Source: Bacteriovorax sp.
GTDB taxonomy: Bacteria > Bdellovibrionota > Bacteriovoracia > Bacteriovoracales > Bacteriovoracaceae
Assembly: GCA_014377485.1 (NCBI GenBank)
Contig: JACMPM010000082.1
Location: forward strand, 18,701-82,700
Direction: 5' to 3'
Length of the DNA stretch: 64,000 bases
Part shown: positions 36,931 through 44,445 of the stretch, piece by piece
Position numbering within the stretch: position 1 is the stretch's first letter
Layout: each line of letters opens with the position of its first letter
Made by a program: the position numbers and the translations under genes
Notes under the pieces: generated by a model
Seen by the model: the letters and a program-made list of their open reading frames with translations, nothing else
Told to the model about the DNA's origin: nothing
Database searches by the model: none

Positions 36931-37209
36931 TTACTTCTTTTTCTTAGCAGGCTTAGAAGCTTTCCCACCCGTCACCATCGCCAGAATTAATCCACCAATC
37001 AATCCACCCATCGTATAGCGCATCACATACCAAAAAGACTCATCCATAAAACCCTGATTGAAGAATTTCGGGAATGAACCCACGAAGTATCCCTTGGTCA
37101 ATACGTTCCACCAGTCTAGCTGTCCGATGAGTGGATACGATGGCCTGAAGTAGAGGCCGGCCGCTGTTGCAGTAAATGTAATAAGAAGGATGACGAATAG
37201 TTTTTGCAT
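36931..37209 (-). CDS. small membrane protein, unknown function
   Basis: 92 residues with an N-terminal hydrophobic segment (signal or helix, about 4-20), a middle part rich in aromatic residues (LDWWNVLTKGYFVGSFPKFF) and a second helix (about 63-80, GGLIGGLILAMVTGG), ending in a Lys-rich tail (KPAKKKK) that should face the cytoplasm. No family was recognised. Divergent from the gene at 37287. Confidence 0.7.
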   Translation of the reverse strand: MQKLFVILLITFTATAAGLYFRPSYPLIGQLDWWNVLTKGYFVGSFPKFFNQGFMDESFWYVMRYTMGGLIGGLILAMVTGGKASKPAKKKK

Positions 37210-37286
37210 GAGTCAATTATCACTTATTTTTAAAAATTTGCATCAAAAAACTATCCATTAATTTCTAAAATTCGTATGCTTTCCCC

Positions 37287-37799
37287 ATGAAAATTAAAAT
37301 TAAGTTGTTATCTTTTTTACTCCTTCTAGTAAGCTTCAATGTGTTTGCCGACAATGTCTTCGTCAGAACTCCTGAACTCACAGGAAAACTGACAGCTCCA
37401 GCTGTTTTAAATTTAACCGACTGGCAAACTATTATGAGCTGCCACTTCAACTTCAAAGGCTCTCGTAAAGAGTCTGTAAGATATCCGCAGACAATTATCA
37501 AGAGTCTTGGAAATAATGAGTACTCACTTTTTATCAAGAAGGGCTCCCTTTCAGAAACACTTCCAGGCTGGAAACTTCTGACTTGCGCTTATAAGCTTCT
37601 TTTAATCGGAAAAAACTCTGACTTAAACGGTCGCAGTGTCTTCGGTGAAATTTATTTATTGGGGCAGGAACACGGTGAAATGAGTACTGATGAATTAAAA
37701 GATATGCAGAATAAAAACTACGTTGCAAAAATTTTAACTGACAAAACTCAAGACCTAAAAATCGCCATCGCTCCCGAGGGTGGCATTGTCGCTGAGTAA
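37287..37799 (+). CDS. secreted protein, unknown function
   Basis: 170 residues with a signal peptide ending VFA-DN. The mature part contains two cysteines (MSCHFNF and LTCAYKL) and beta-type sequence (VRTPELTGKLTAPAVLNLTDW). No family was recognised. There is no clear Shine-Dalgarno before the ATG, so the start is less certain, though it fits the signal peptide. It overlaps the following membrane protein gene by 20 bp. Confidence 0.65.
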   Translation: MKIKIKLLSFLLLLVSFNVFADNVFVRTPELTGKLTAPAVLNLTDWQTIMSCHFNFKGSRKESVRYPQTIIKSLGNNEYSLFIKKGSLSETLPGWKLLTCAYKLLLIGKNSDLNGRSVFGEIYLLGQEHGEMSTDELKDMQNKNYVAKILTDKTQDLKIAIAPEGGIVAE

Positions 37800-38232
37800 A
37801 AGAGAGCAGCAAATACTGGCATTAATTTTTTGCCTGTTTTCTGACATCACAATGGTGGCCTGGCTTTATTTTAAAGCTTCGAACTATAACCGTTATACGC
37901 GTCTTTCAGGGACAATGGTGGACTCACCTGATTTCCAGTTTCAAATTTATGGAATTCTTCTGCAAAGTATGACCTTTGCTCTGATTTTATTTTTGATCGC
38001 ACAGACGGTGGTCTATATTCTGGCATGGAGAAATTTCAGGGGTGCTTATTTATATTTGAAATTTTTTGCCGTATTTGGATTTGCAGTCGCGCTCTACATT
38101 ACATTCACTGCTTCTGCTTTCGCTTTGCTGCCGGTGATATTTTATCTGACAGGTTATTATGTTTTTGCGAGAAGCTTCAAAGAACTAACGGCAGCAATGC
38201 AAACCCCGCTCCTATCGTCCACACCACAATAG
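37780..38232 (+). CDS. four-helix membrane protein, unknown function
   Basis: 150 residues starting with GTG at 37780. Hydrophobic segments lie at about 12-30, 56-78, 88-106 and 112-130. No motif was recognised. It overlaps the preceding secreted-protein gene and is convergent, overlapping the 3' end of the MerT-like gene by 56 bp. Alternative starts shortly downstream are possible. Confidence 0.6.
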   Translation: MALSLSKREQQILALIFCLFSDITMVAWLYFKASNYNRYTRLSGTMVDSPDFQFQIYGILLQSMTFALILFLIAQTVVYILAWRNFRGAYLYLKFFAVFGFAVALYITFTASAFALLPVIFYLTGYYVFARSFKELTAAMQTPLLSSTPQ

Positions 38233-38560
38233 AGAAAATCGTAATTTTTTTTGACCACGCTCTTGCAGACATGCAGGCGCGCGCTTCATCCGGATCAATC
38301 GGGCATGGAAGAAATCGTGCCCGGTGCTGCAAGTAAGAACTTATGGCCAGCATGACAAAAGATCCACCGAAGACCAGCAGTTTATTTTCAGAGAGCCAGA
38401 TAAGTGCAGGAAAAGTTGAAACAAGTCCAACCATAGCAGCTCCCAGGCCGATAGAAACCAGAAGTGCCGGTAGTGCACAGCAGATCAATGTGCTCATTGA
38501 TGTAAATAAACTGAAAAATGAAATCCAGATATTTTTTTGCAGTTGATTATTTGATTTCAA
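38177..38560 (-). CDS. MerT-like membrane transport protein
   Basis: 127 residues. The first helix has the CC pair of MerT (STLICCALPALLVSIG, residues about 22-37), a second helix lies at about 65-80, and a soluble loop carries two more cysteines (LPCPIDPDEARACMS) before the last helix. MerT carries Hg(II) from periplasmic MerP into the cytoplasm. Whether the metal here is mercury is unknown. A TTG start after GGAG, overlapping the HMA gene by 14 bp, suggests translational coupling. Three-gene operon with HMA and an outer-membrane protein. Confidence 0.68.
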   Translation of the reverse strand: MKSNNQLQKNIWISFFSLFTSMSTLICCALPALLVSIGLGAAMVGLVSTFPALIWLSENKLLVFGGSFVMLAISSYLQHRARFLPCPIDPDEARACMSARAWSKKITIFSIVVWTIGAGFALLPLVL

Positions 38561-38822
38561 TTTTTTCTACTCCATAGCCAGAGTCTTTCAAAATTTTTTG
38601 AATCCTATCAGAAGAAAGTTTTTGATCTTCTTTTAACTCCAGGCTCACCAGGTGTTTTTCCAGATCAACACTAACGTTTTTAACTCCCTCTTCTGTAAAT
38701 TTTTTTGTAATGCCCTGAGAGCAGAATGAACAAACCATTCCCTTCACAGTGACATCAATTTTTTCTCCGGCAAGAGCTGTCATGGAAAACATTATTAAAA
38801 AAACCGCTGCTGTCCTTTTCAT
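38547..38822 (-). CDS. periplasmic heavy-metal-associated (HMA) MerP-like protein
   Basis: 91 residues with a signal peptide (cleavage near ALA-GE) and one HMA domain: GMVCSFCSQGI with the CxxC metal site (about 31-34), then VKNVSVDLEKHLVSLELK and the final helix. This is the fold and size of MerP and similar metal-binding carriers. TAGGAG precedes the ATG. It is in the middle of the operon between the outer-membrane protein and the MerT-like protein, which is the natural partner pair. Confidence 0.82.
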   Translation of the reverse strand: MKRTAAVFLIMFSMTALAGEKIDVTVKGMVCSFCSQGITKKFTEEGVKNVSVDLEKHLVSLELKEDQKLSSDRIQKILKDSGYGVEKIEIK

Positions 38823-38831
38823 ATAGATCTC

Positions 38832-39476
38832 CTAAAAATGAACCATAAAATTAAATTGAGCATCACCTTTTGAACTTACACCAAACTCAGTGAGGACATT
38901 GTGGTAAAATAATCTGATAAAAGGAGTGAGCTTAAATTCTTTCACGTCTTTATTATTATTTTCCGCCTGCAGAATAAACCAAGAATTGATTTCATTAAAT
39001 TGCGCTAAATAAGGAGCAAATCCTGCACGCGCTTTTGTCTGATAAATATTCTTACTGGATTTTTTGTGATCAAATAGAATATCCTCTCTAAAAGAAACAT
39101 AATATTTTCTCGACTCCCAGTCTGTTTCCAAGGCCGCTCCCGAAGTATTTTTAAGTGAAGATTTTATTTTTTCACCACCTTGAGAAACACTCAGATAAAT
39201 ATTTGCCTGCGAGTCCAGCTCATTCCATCTTTTTAAAAGATAATTAAACTGCGGCATATAGAAAGTTCTCTCTCCTTCTTTCGTATCAAGTCTTAAATAA
39301 CGTGCAGTCAGCGAGTAATCTGACGTAAAACTATGAGTAAACATCCAGTCGCTCATATCTTTATTATTCCAGGTCATAATTGAATAAGACCCTGCATAGG
39401 CCACAGGATGAGCATGTGCGGATGCAGTAAAAAGCGATAAAAATACCCCAGTAATTGCAAAAAATTTGGTTATCAA
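38832..39476 (-). CDS. outer-membrane-type protein of the metal operon
   Basis: 214 residues. The signal peptide ends SAHA-HP, followed by beta-strand-rich sequence with alternating aromatic residues and a C-terminal FNFMVHF strand ending in Phe, typical of outer-membrane barrels. The start is TTG at 39476, after AGAGG. Its role is inferred only from context: the first gene before an HMA protein and a MerT-like protein, transcribed from one side of the ECF promoter palindrome. Confidence 0.65.
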   Translation of the reverse strand: MITKFFAITGVFLSLFTASAHAHPVAYAGSYSIMTWNNKDMSDWMFTHSFTSDYSLTARYLRLDTKEGERTFYMPQFNYLLKRWNELDSQANIYLSVSQGGEKIKSSLKNTSGAALETDWESRKYYVSFREDILFDHKKSSKNIYQTKARAGFAPYLAQFNEINSWFILQAENNNKDVKEFKLTPFIRLFYHNVLTEFGVSSKGDAQFNFMVHF

Positions 39477-39511
39477 GCCTGCCTCTTGTTATAATGATTG
39501 GATCTAACAAT

Positions 39512-39544
39512 TATACGTCACATCCAGCGGTTTTGTGACGTATA
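39512..39544. promoter_or_regulatory. palindromic, bidirectional ECF-type promoter
   Basis: Perfect 11-bp arms, TATACGTCACA (39512-39522) and TGTGACGTATA (39534-39544), with an 11-bp spacer. Read on either strand this gives GTCACA, 16 bp, CGTA: the spacing and -10 style of ECF promoters, close to the TGTCACA-N16-CGTC pattern reported for the ECF41 group. Predicted starts would fall near 39549 on plus, just before the AAGGAG of the sigma gene, and near 39506 on minus, before the metal operon. Confidence 0.7.
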
Positions 39545-39563
39545 CATTTTGTAAGGAGCGTTT

Positions 39564-40091
39564 TTGCCTGAACTTAAAGAATTAACGGCGGAGGAGTTGA
39601 TGCTCCAATACCAGACATACTCACCCGACGAAGCTTATGCAGCTTTCAGCGAGCTTTATCGCCGCTACAGTCAGCGTGTATTTAATTTTTTAAATAAGAA
39701 GACAAAAAACCAGGCCGATAGTGAAGATTTGCTGCAGAAAATTTTTATCAGGATTCATGAGAGCAAGCATCAGTACAAAGAGAAATTCAAATTTGAGCAA
39801 TGGCTCTTTGTTATTGCCAGGTCTCAGGCACTGGACCATTTCCGGGCAGCGAAGAGATACGATCAGCGGATTATGAACGCAGGGGCCATTGAGACAGTTA
39901 AGCTTATTTATGCAGAAAATAGTGACCTGCGCTCCCAGCTGGACTCTGATCAGCACGAACTTCTGGAAATGAAATTTATAGATGAACTCTCTTATCAGGA
40001 AATTTCATTTGTTTTAAATAAGAGTGAAGTCTCGCTGAGAAAAACGGTTAGCAGACTAATAGGTCGTTTAAAAAAAGGTGAAGCACTATGA
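39564..40091 (+). CDS. ECF-type RNA polymerase sigma factor
   Basis: 175 residues with TTG as start behind AAGGAG (39553-39558). Region 2 is at about 25-90 (FSELYRRYSQRVFNFL, then ADSEDLLQKIFIRIHESKHQY and FEQWLFVIARSQALDHFR) and region 4 at about 122-170 (HELLEMKFIDELSYQEISFVLNKSEVSLRKTVSRLIGRLKK). No region 1 or 3, so it is an ECF sigma factor. It lies behind a palindromic ECF-like promoter, suggesting autoregulation and control of the divergent metal operon. It is coupled by a 4-bp overlap to a membrane protein. Confidence 0.88.
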   Translation: MPELKELTAEELMLQYQTYSPDEAYAAFSELYRRYSQRVFNFLNKKTKNQADSEDLLQKIFIRIHESKHQYKEKFKFEQWLFVIARSQALDHFRAAKRYDQRIMNAGAIETVKLIYAENSDLRSQLDSDQHELLEMKFIDELSYQEISFVLNKSEVSLRKTVSRLIGRLKKGEAL

Positions 40092-40558
40092 CTAATATTC
40101 CAGGCCCTTTAAATGAGAGAATTACCAAGGCCGTTTATAATAAACTTCATCCGAAAATGAGCGCCCTTGTTGCCAAAGTTTTTGCCATCCATATGGCCAC
40201 GGCAGTCGTCACTCTTTCAATGTGCCCGCAGTTTGGATTTTCTACCTTTAAGCTGCATTTTAACCTGATGTACTCGTTCATGGTTTTTGGAATGCCTGTC
40301 TGTAATTTTTTATGTGGATTATTTTTCACGATGACCTCAACAATCATGGCCTCAATAATTTTAAAAAGAGATGAAGTTCGTGCCCTAAAGTTTCACAAGA
40401 CTCTTGCCTCTTCACTTCTCATTCTGACTTCAATTGGATTTTTTGGAATCATGAATCCTGACTTTTTTTTAGAGTTTTCTTTTTTATGGCTTTTGGGTGC
40501 AATTTTAGGAGTGGTATTAACTCTGGAAGTGAGCTCCAGAATTCTGGCGCGTGCTTAA
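40088..40558 (+). CDS. membrane protein coupled to the sigma factor, possible anti-sigma
   Basis: 156 residues with an N-terminal cytosolic stretch of about 30 and four hydrophobic segments (about 30-48, 55-82, 98-115, 125-148). The ATGA overlap with the sigma gene means the two are co-expressed. Membrane anti-sigma factors usually follow ECF genes in this way, but the N-terminal part is very short for a sigma-binding domain, so the role is inference. A metal-sensing cysteine pair cannot be ruled out (SMCPQF, PVCNFLC). Confidence 0.6.
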   Translation: MTNIPGPLNERITKAVYNKLHPKMSALVAKVFAIHMATAVVTLSMCPQFGFSTFKLHFNLMYSFMVFGMPVCNFLCGLFFTMTSTIMASIILKRDEVRALKFHKTLASSLLILTSIGFFGIMNPDFFLEFSFLWLLGAILGVVLTLEVSSRILARA

Positions 40559-41478
40559 CCGAAATTAGGAATAATAAATTTTGTTTCCTGTGGCATCGTC
40601 CAGTCCGGAAGTTCTCTATTTTTACCCTGAAGAACATTTTGTCCTGCTAAAGCTAAAATAAAAGAATCAAACGCTCTTGGATTTTTAACCAGGATTTCCA
40701 GGTCGTGATTGTAAATAAAGATATCAAGTTTGCTTTCAATTTTTTTAATCGTCTCAAGCCTCACCTCAATCCCTAAATCGATATCAGAAAGCATTGCTAC
40801 ATCTTTTTTCATGATGATTTTTGATCGTAAAAGTTCAACCAGGATAATCTGCTCATTAGCTTCGAAAAGCTCAACCTGCTGGGGAAAATGACGTTTGATA
40901 TAGTTAAAACGATAAAGCACCATCAGCGAAACATTTCCGAATGAATCAAATGAGGTATTAAACATTTCTAAAATCTGATCGTAGTAATACTTCCAGACCC
41001 AGAAGTCTAAAGTTCTGTTCCAGTAAGGAAGAAAACCTTTTTTAAGCCTTCTTTTAAATGAACGCGACAGTAGATGATGGGCCGTCTCTTTTAAGAATAT
41101 ATCGCGGTTATAGACGATCTCGTCGGCCTTATTTCTTTCCTGCTCATATTTTTTGGGATTGGTGCTGATAAGTTTCTGGTCTTCATCAAGCAGGTCTTTA
41201 ATTTTCTCGCGAACTGCTTTTACATTTTCTTCAGGGTTGGCACTTTCACTGGCCGGTTTAGAAAGCGGGAAATCGACAACAAGCTGTTTAACACTAAAGT
41301 TATTGATCCATGCATGGATGGCATCATCATTGTCTAAAGCTTCTTCATCCTTAACCGAGAGAAGTGATTTTAAAAACCATCTTTTGCTGTCCGGATAGTA
41401 TTCAATCAGGCAGAAATAGAAATTATCATTTCTTCCGCCCTTCATGCTTAAACTTCCGATGTTGTTTATATCCATCAT
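40555..41478 (-). CDS. unknown protein with possible RNase H-like opening
   Basis: 307 residues, cytosolic. The opening IGSLSMKGGRNDNFYFCLIEYY and the LVVDFPLSKP segment near residue 67 resemble the first strands of DUF429-type RNase H-fold proteins, but this is weak. The rest is helical and charged, with VWKYYYDQILEMF and other aromatic stretches. It is the last gene of the tdk-hpt-GHMP operon, overlapping the kinase gene by 4 bp, and convergent with the sigma operon (4-bp overlap). Confidence 0.6.
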   Translation of the reverse strand: MMDINNIGSLSMKGGRNDNFYFCLIEYYPDSKRWFLKSLLSVKDEEALDNDDAIHAWINNFSVKQLVVDFPLSKPASESANPEENVKAVREKIKDLLDEDQKLISTNPKKYEQERNKADEIVYNRDIFLKETAHHLLSRSFKRRLKKGFLPYWNRTLDFWVWKYYYDQILEMFNTSFDSFGNVSLMVLYRFNYIKRHFPQQVELFEANEQIILVELLRSKIIMKKDVAMLSDIDLGIEVRLETIKKIESKLDIFIYNHDLEILVKNPRAFDSFILALAGQNVLQGKNRELPDWTMPQETKFIIPNFG

Positions 41479-42491
41479 AGAGGTTTCTCCACATTGAATG
41501 GAAGACGCTTCATCTGGAATTTGCCTAACAATTGATCGATGTATTCACGGTCGTCAGAGTGGTGAGTGATAAGAAAACAACCTCCTCCACCTGCTCCGCA
41601 AATTTTCATTCCGAAATGCTGAGACTGATCTTTTAACACCATATGAAGCTGGTTCATGTTGGGAGTTAAAATTCCCGGAAATAATTTTCTTCGTTCTTCG
41701 CCTTCCGCTGCAATTAATGGAATGAGCTCTGCATATTTTTTTTCATGAATAGCATGAAGAGCTCTATGAGACAGTTTTGCAATTTCAGCAAGACCTTCGC
41801 GCACATGGGCCTCTTTATTAAAAAAAGCTTTATAAACTTCCCAGTTATTGATTCCTGAGTTTCTCGTCTCACCTGAATAAACAAGAGTGATATTATTTTC
41901 CAGAGCGTTTTTTAATTCTTCAGTGTAAAGCTGTTCAACATGAACTGAACCTGGTTTAGGAATAAGCCCCAAAACTCCTCCGAATAAGGCAGGATAATAA
42001 TCCTGATATCCGGCAGGGCAGTCGATGATGAGCGCTTCAATCGCGTTTACTTTTTGAATAGCTTCAATTCTATCGAAAGATTTTCCCAGATATTTTTTAA
42101 TTGCTGAGTAACAAGTTACTCCCATTGCAGATGATCCGCCAAGTCCCGCGCCCGGAGGAGATCCCGATTCAAGCTCCATTCTTATACCTTTGGAAAGGCC
42201 GAATAGATTTAGTATATGAACGACAAACGTCAGGTTTCCAAAAAAACTTTTTTGAAGATTCTCTGCCGTGAAATCAGAACTCTTGAATTTATCTGTAGTG
42301 TTGTAATCTTTTGAAACAATTTCTACTCCATCGAAATCAATTGATGAAATCGTCACTTTGGCCTTCAGTGATGTCGCTAAATTTAGCGTTACGACATTGG
42401 GAAGAATAAGATTAATAGGAACTAAATCAAGTGTCCCGCCAAGCAGGTCTACACGAACTGAACCCTCAACTGTCACTGTCTGCTTACTCAC
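41475..42491 (-). CDS. GHMP-family small-molecule kinase
   Basis: 338 residues. The GHMP ATP loop is GLGGSSAMGV (about 118-127), the N-terminal motif VRVDLLGGTLDL is at about 12-23, and the C-terminal motif is GAGGGGCFLI. It is closest in pattern to heptose-7-phosphate or sugar kinases of the HddA type. The start is set at the GTG at 42491, because it begins just before the conserved VEGSVRVDLLGG and overlaps the hpt stop; a longer frame to 42551 lies within hpt. The substrate is unclear; a sugar or mevalonate-like phosphate is possible. Confidence 0.78.
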   Translation of the reverse strand: MSKQTVTVEGSVRVDLLGGTLDLVPINLILPNVVTLNLATSLKAKVTISSIDFDGVEIVSKDYNTTDKFKSSDFTAENLQKSFFGNLTFVVHILNLFGLSKGIRMELESGSPPGAGLGGSSAMGVTCYSAIKKYLGKSFDRIEAIQKVNAIEALIIDCPAGYQDYYPALFGGVLGLIPKPGSVHVEQLYTEELKNALENNITLVYSGETRNSGINNWEVYKAFFNKEAHVREGLAEIAKLSHRALHAIHEKKYAELIPLIAAEGEERRKLFPGILTPNMNQLHMVLKDQSQHFGMKICGAGGGGCFLITHHSDDREYIDQLLGKFQMKRLPFNVEKPL

Positions 42492-43017
42492 CGTACACTC
42501 CAATATATGGAAGTTCGCGGTAGCGTCCGTCAAAGTCCAGGCCGTAGCCAATCACGAATTTATCTTCGATATCAAATCCAAGATAATCCACTGGCACTTC
42601 AATTTTTAGACGTGCACGCTTTAACAAAAGTGAGCACAGCTTTAAGCTTTTTACATTTTTTAATTTAAAGTGTTTTAAAAGAAAGCTGATTGTTAAACCA
42701 GTATCAACAATGTCTTCAACTAAAATAACATTTTTTCCAACAAGAGATTGTTTTACATCTAAACGGAAACTGACCTGGCCCGTACTCTCAGTCCCTTCGT
42801 AAGAACTTAGAGAAACCATTTCAATCTGCACCGGCACTGTTATGTGACGGACTAAGTCTGCACAAAAAATAAATGAGCCGTTTAGTACGCAAACAAGAAC
42901 AATTTCCTGATCAGCATATTCGTGGTTAATCATAGCGCCGAGTTCTTTAACCCGCGTTTGAATTTGTTGTGTGGATAAAAATACACCGATCGTTGGAACA
43001 CTAGTCGAGGTTGTCAT
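42484..43017 (-). CDS. hpt: hypoxanthine phosphoribosyltransferase
   Basis: 177 residues, the normal size. It converts hypoxanthine (or guanine) and PRPP to IMP (or GMP) in the cytosol. Visible motifs: VLNGSFIFCADLVRHI (PPi loop), LSSYEGTESTGQV (the flexible loop), the PRPP-binding VILVEDIVDTGLT, and DYLGFDIEDKFVIGYGLDFDGRYRELP near the end. It lies 44 bp after thymidine kinase and is overlapped by the GHMP kinase gene, forming a nucleotide salvage operon. Such salvage would suit a bacterium that consumes prey nucleotides. Confidence 0.92.
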   Translation of the reverse strand: MTTSTSVPTIGVFLSTQQIQTRVKELGAMINHEYADQEIVLVCVLNGSFIFCADLVRHITVPVQIEMVSLSSYEGTESTGQVSFRLDVKQSLVGKNVILVEDIVDTGLTISFLLKHFKLKNVKSLKLCSLLLKRARLKIEVPVDYLGFDIEDKFVIGYGLDFDGRYRELPYIGVYGE

Positions 43018-43061
43018 CCTAAAATCCTAGTCTTTAGGGAGTGATATTACCTCTAAGTGTA

Positions 43062-43700
43062 CTATAAATTCTGGGTTTTGGAACGAGAGTCGTTCAAATT
43101 CACAAAGAAAGCGAGCTGATCCTGATCTTCACCTTCGATTTCAACGTGAGCACGGCAACGGGCCTCATATAAATCCGTCTCTCCAACAAGAACCTGCTCC
43201 TGCTGCTTGGGATTTTTTCTGAAAGTTTTAGAAGCAGCTGCACCACATACTGTACAGATCGCCTGAATTTTTAGAACACTATCAGCGATAGCGAGAAGAT
43301 TGGCCATCGGCCCGAATGGTTTTCCCATAAAGTCCTGGTCAAGTCCTGCCATAATGACACGGATTCCACGGCGGGCAAGCTTCTCAACAACTACCGAAAT
43401 ATTTTCATCGAAAAACTGCACTTCATCAATCGCTACAACTCTTGTAGAGTCATAAACTTTTTGAAGAATTTCTACTGATGTGTTCACTGGAGTTGCTTCG
43501 ATTGAAAGTGCGGAGTGAGAAACAACTTCAGTTTCATGGTAGCGGTTGTCGATTGCCGGTTTAAAGATTTGGACTTTTTGGCGAGCGATTTGTGCTCTCT
43601 TTACTCTTCTGATAAGTTCTTCAGTTTTACCTGAAAACATCGGGCCGCAAACGACCTCAATACTTCCTGAACTACCAGGCATCGCTGCAAACAGAGTCAT
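43062..43700 (-). CDS. tdk: thymidine kinase
   Basis: 212 residues of the type II thymidine kinase family, which phosphorylates thymidine with ATP. The P-loop is [11 protein letters not shown], the DEVQFFD Mg-binding segment follows (near 100), and the zinc knuckle has [13 protein letters not shown] with a later C-x2-H-type pair (ARCRAHVE). The start at 43700 is favoured by GGGGAGAA upstream over the in-frame ATG at 43724. It heads the operon tdk-hpt-GHMP kinase-unknown protein. Confidence 0.92.
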   Translation of the reverse strand: MTLFAAMPGSSGSIEVVCGPMFSGKTEELIRRVKRAQIARQKVQIFKPAIDNRYHETEVVSHSALSIEATPVNTSVEILQKVYDSTRVVAIDEVQFFDENISVVVEKLARRGIRVIMAGLDQDFMGKPFGPMANLLAIADSVLKIQAICTVCGAAASKTFRKNPKQQEQVLVGETDLYEARCRAHVEIEGEDQDQLAFFVNLNDSRSKTQNL

Positions 43701-43836
43701 AAATTTCTCCCCAAAATGTCTCAAACATATCTAAAACGTGTGTGTGTTTTTTATCATGGCCCCTGCTTTTCTAAGTTGCAATTAGGAAAGGCCTTCAAGA
43801 TCTAACATCAATAAAAAATTGAGCTATATTCACAAT

Positions 43837-44445
43837 TTACATTAGAGATATAAGAAGTGTGAAGTAAGACGCGATGAGTATAGTAAGAATAAACATGAGA
43901 AAAAGTGGTGTAATCAGCACTAAAAAAGCTTGCGTACCTGTAAAGTTTAACTTCGCTTTGAGACCTACAAATAAGTAAAACGCCATTGTGATTAAGCTTA
44001 AAACATTTCCGAAAACAGGGATGATCAAAAAAATATTAGCGGCAAAAATTGAGTTTAATAATTCTTCGATTTCTACATCGAGAGATCGCTCCCCGGTGTA
44101 CTCAAAAATCTGGGCGTAGAATCTTAAAATGTAGGCCCAGAATTTAAAACCAAGCTGAAATAAAAAAGGATAAAAAATAACTTCGAACAATGTCATCATC
44201 AGACTGATTTTCTGAAATGTAACACTGACCGAATCAGAAATTAAATGAGTAAAACTTTGCGAGTGTGAAACGTATTCATAACTCACAAGGCCCAGGTACA
44301 TCGCAAAAATTGAATAAAACGCATAGATTAAATGCAGCGACCACGATATCCCCATGATCTCCAGATACCCGATTCTTTCCCCATCCTCAAGCTTGTGAGT
44401 TGGGTGTAAAAAAGTCTGGAAATAAAGTGAGAACGTTTCAATCAT
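43837..44445 (-). CDS. YIP1-like membrane protein
   Basis: 202 residues with five hydrophobic segments and an N-terminal cytosolic stretch starting FSLYFQTFLHPT, as in bacterial YIP1-domain proteins. Last gene of the Gld-type ABC operon, overlapping the DUF4340 gene by 4 bp. Role unknown; its position suggests it belongs to the same membrane complex. Confidence 0.68.
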   Translation of the reverse strand: MIETFSLYFQTFLHPTHKLEDGERIGYLEIMGISWSLHLIYAFYSIFAMYLGLVSYEYVSHSQSFTHLISDSVSVTFQKISLMMTLFEVIFYPFLFQLGFKFWAYILRFYAQIFEYTGERSLDVEIEELLNSIFAANIFLIIPVFGNVLSLITMAFYLFVGLKAKLNFTGTQAFLVLITPLFLMFILTILIASYFTLLISLM

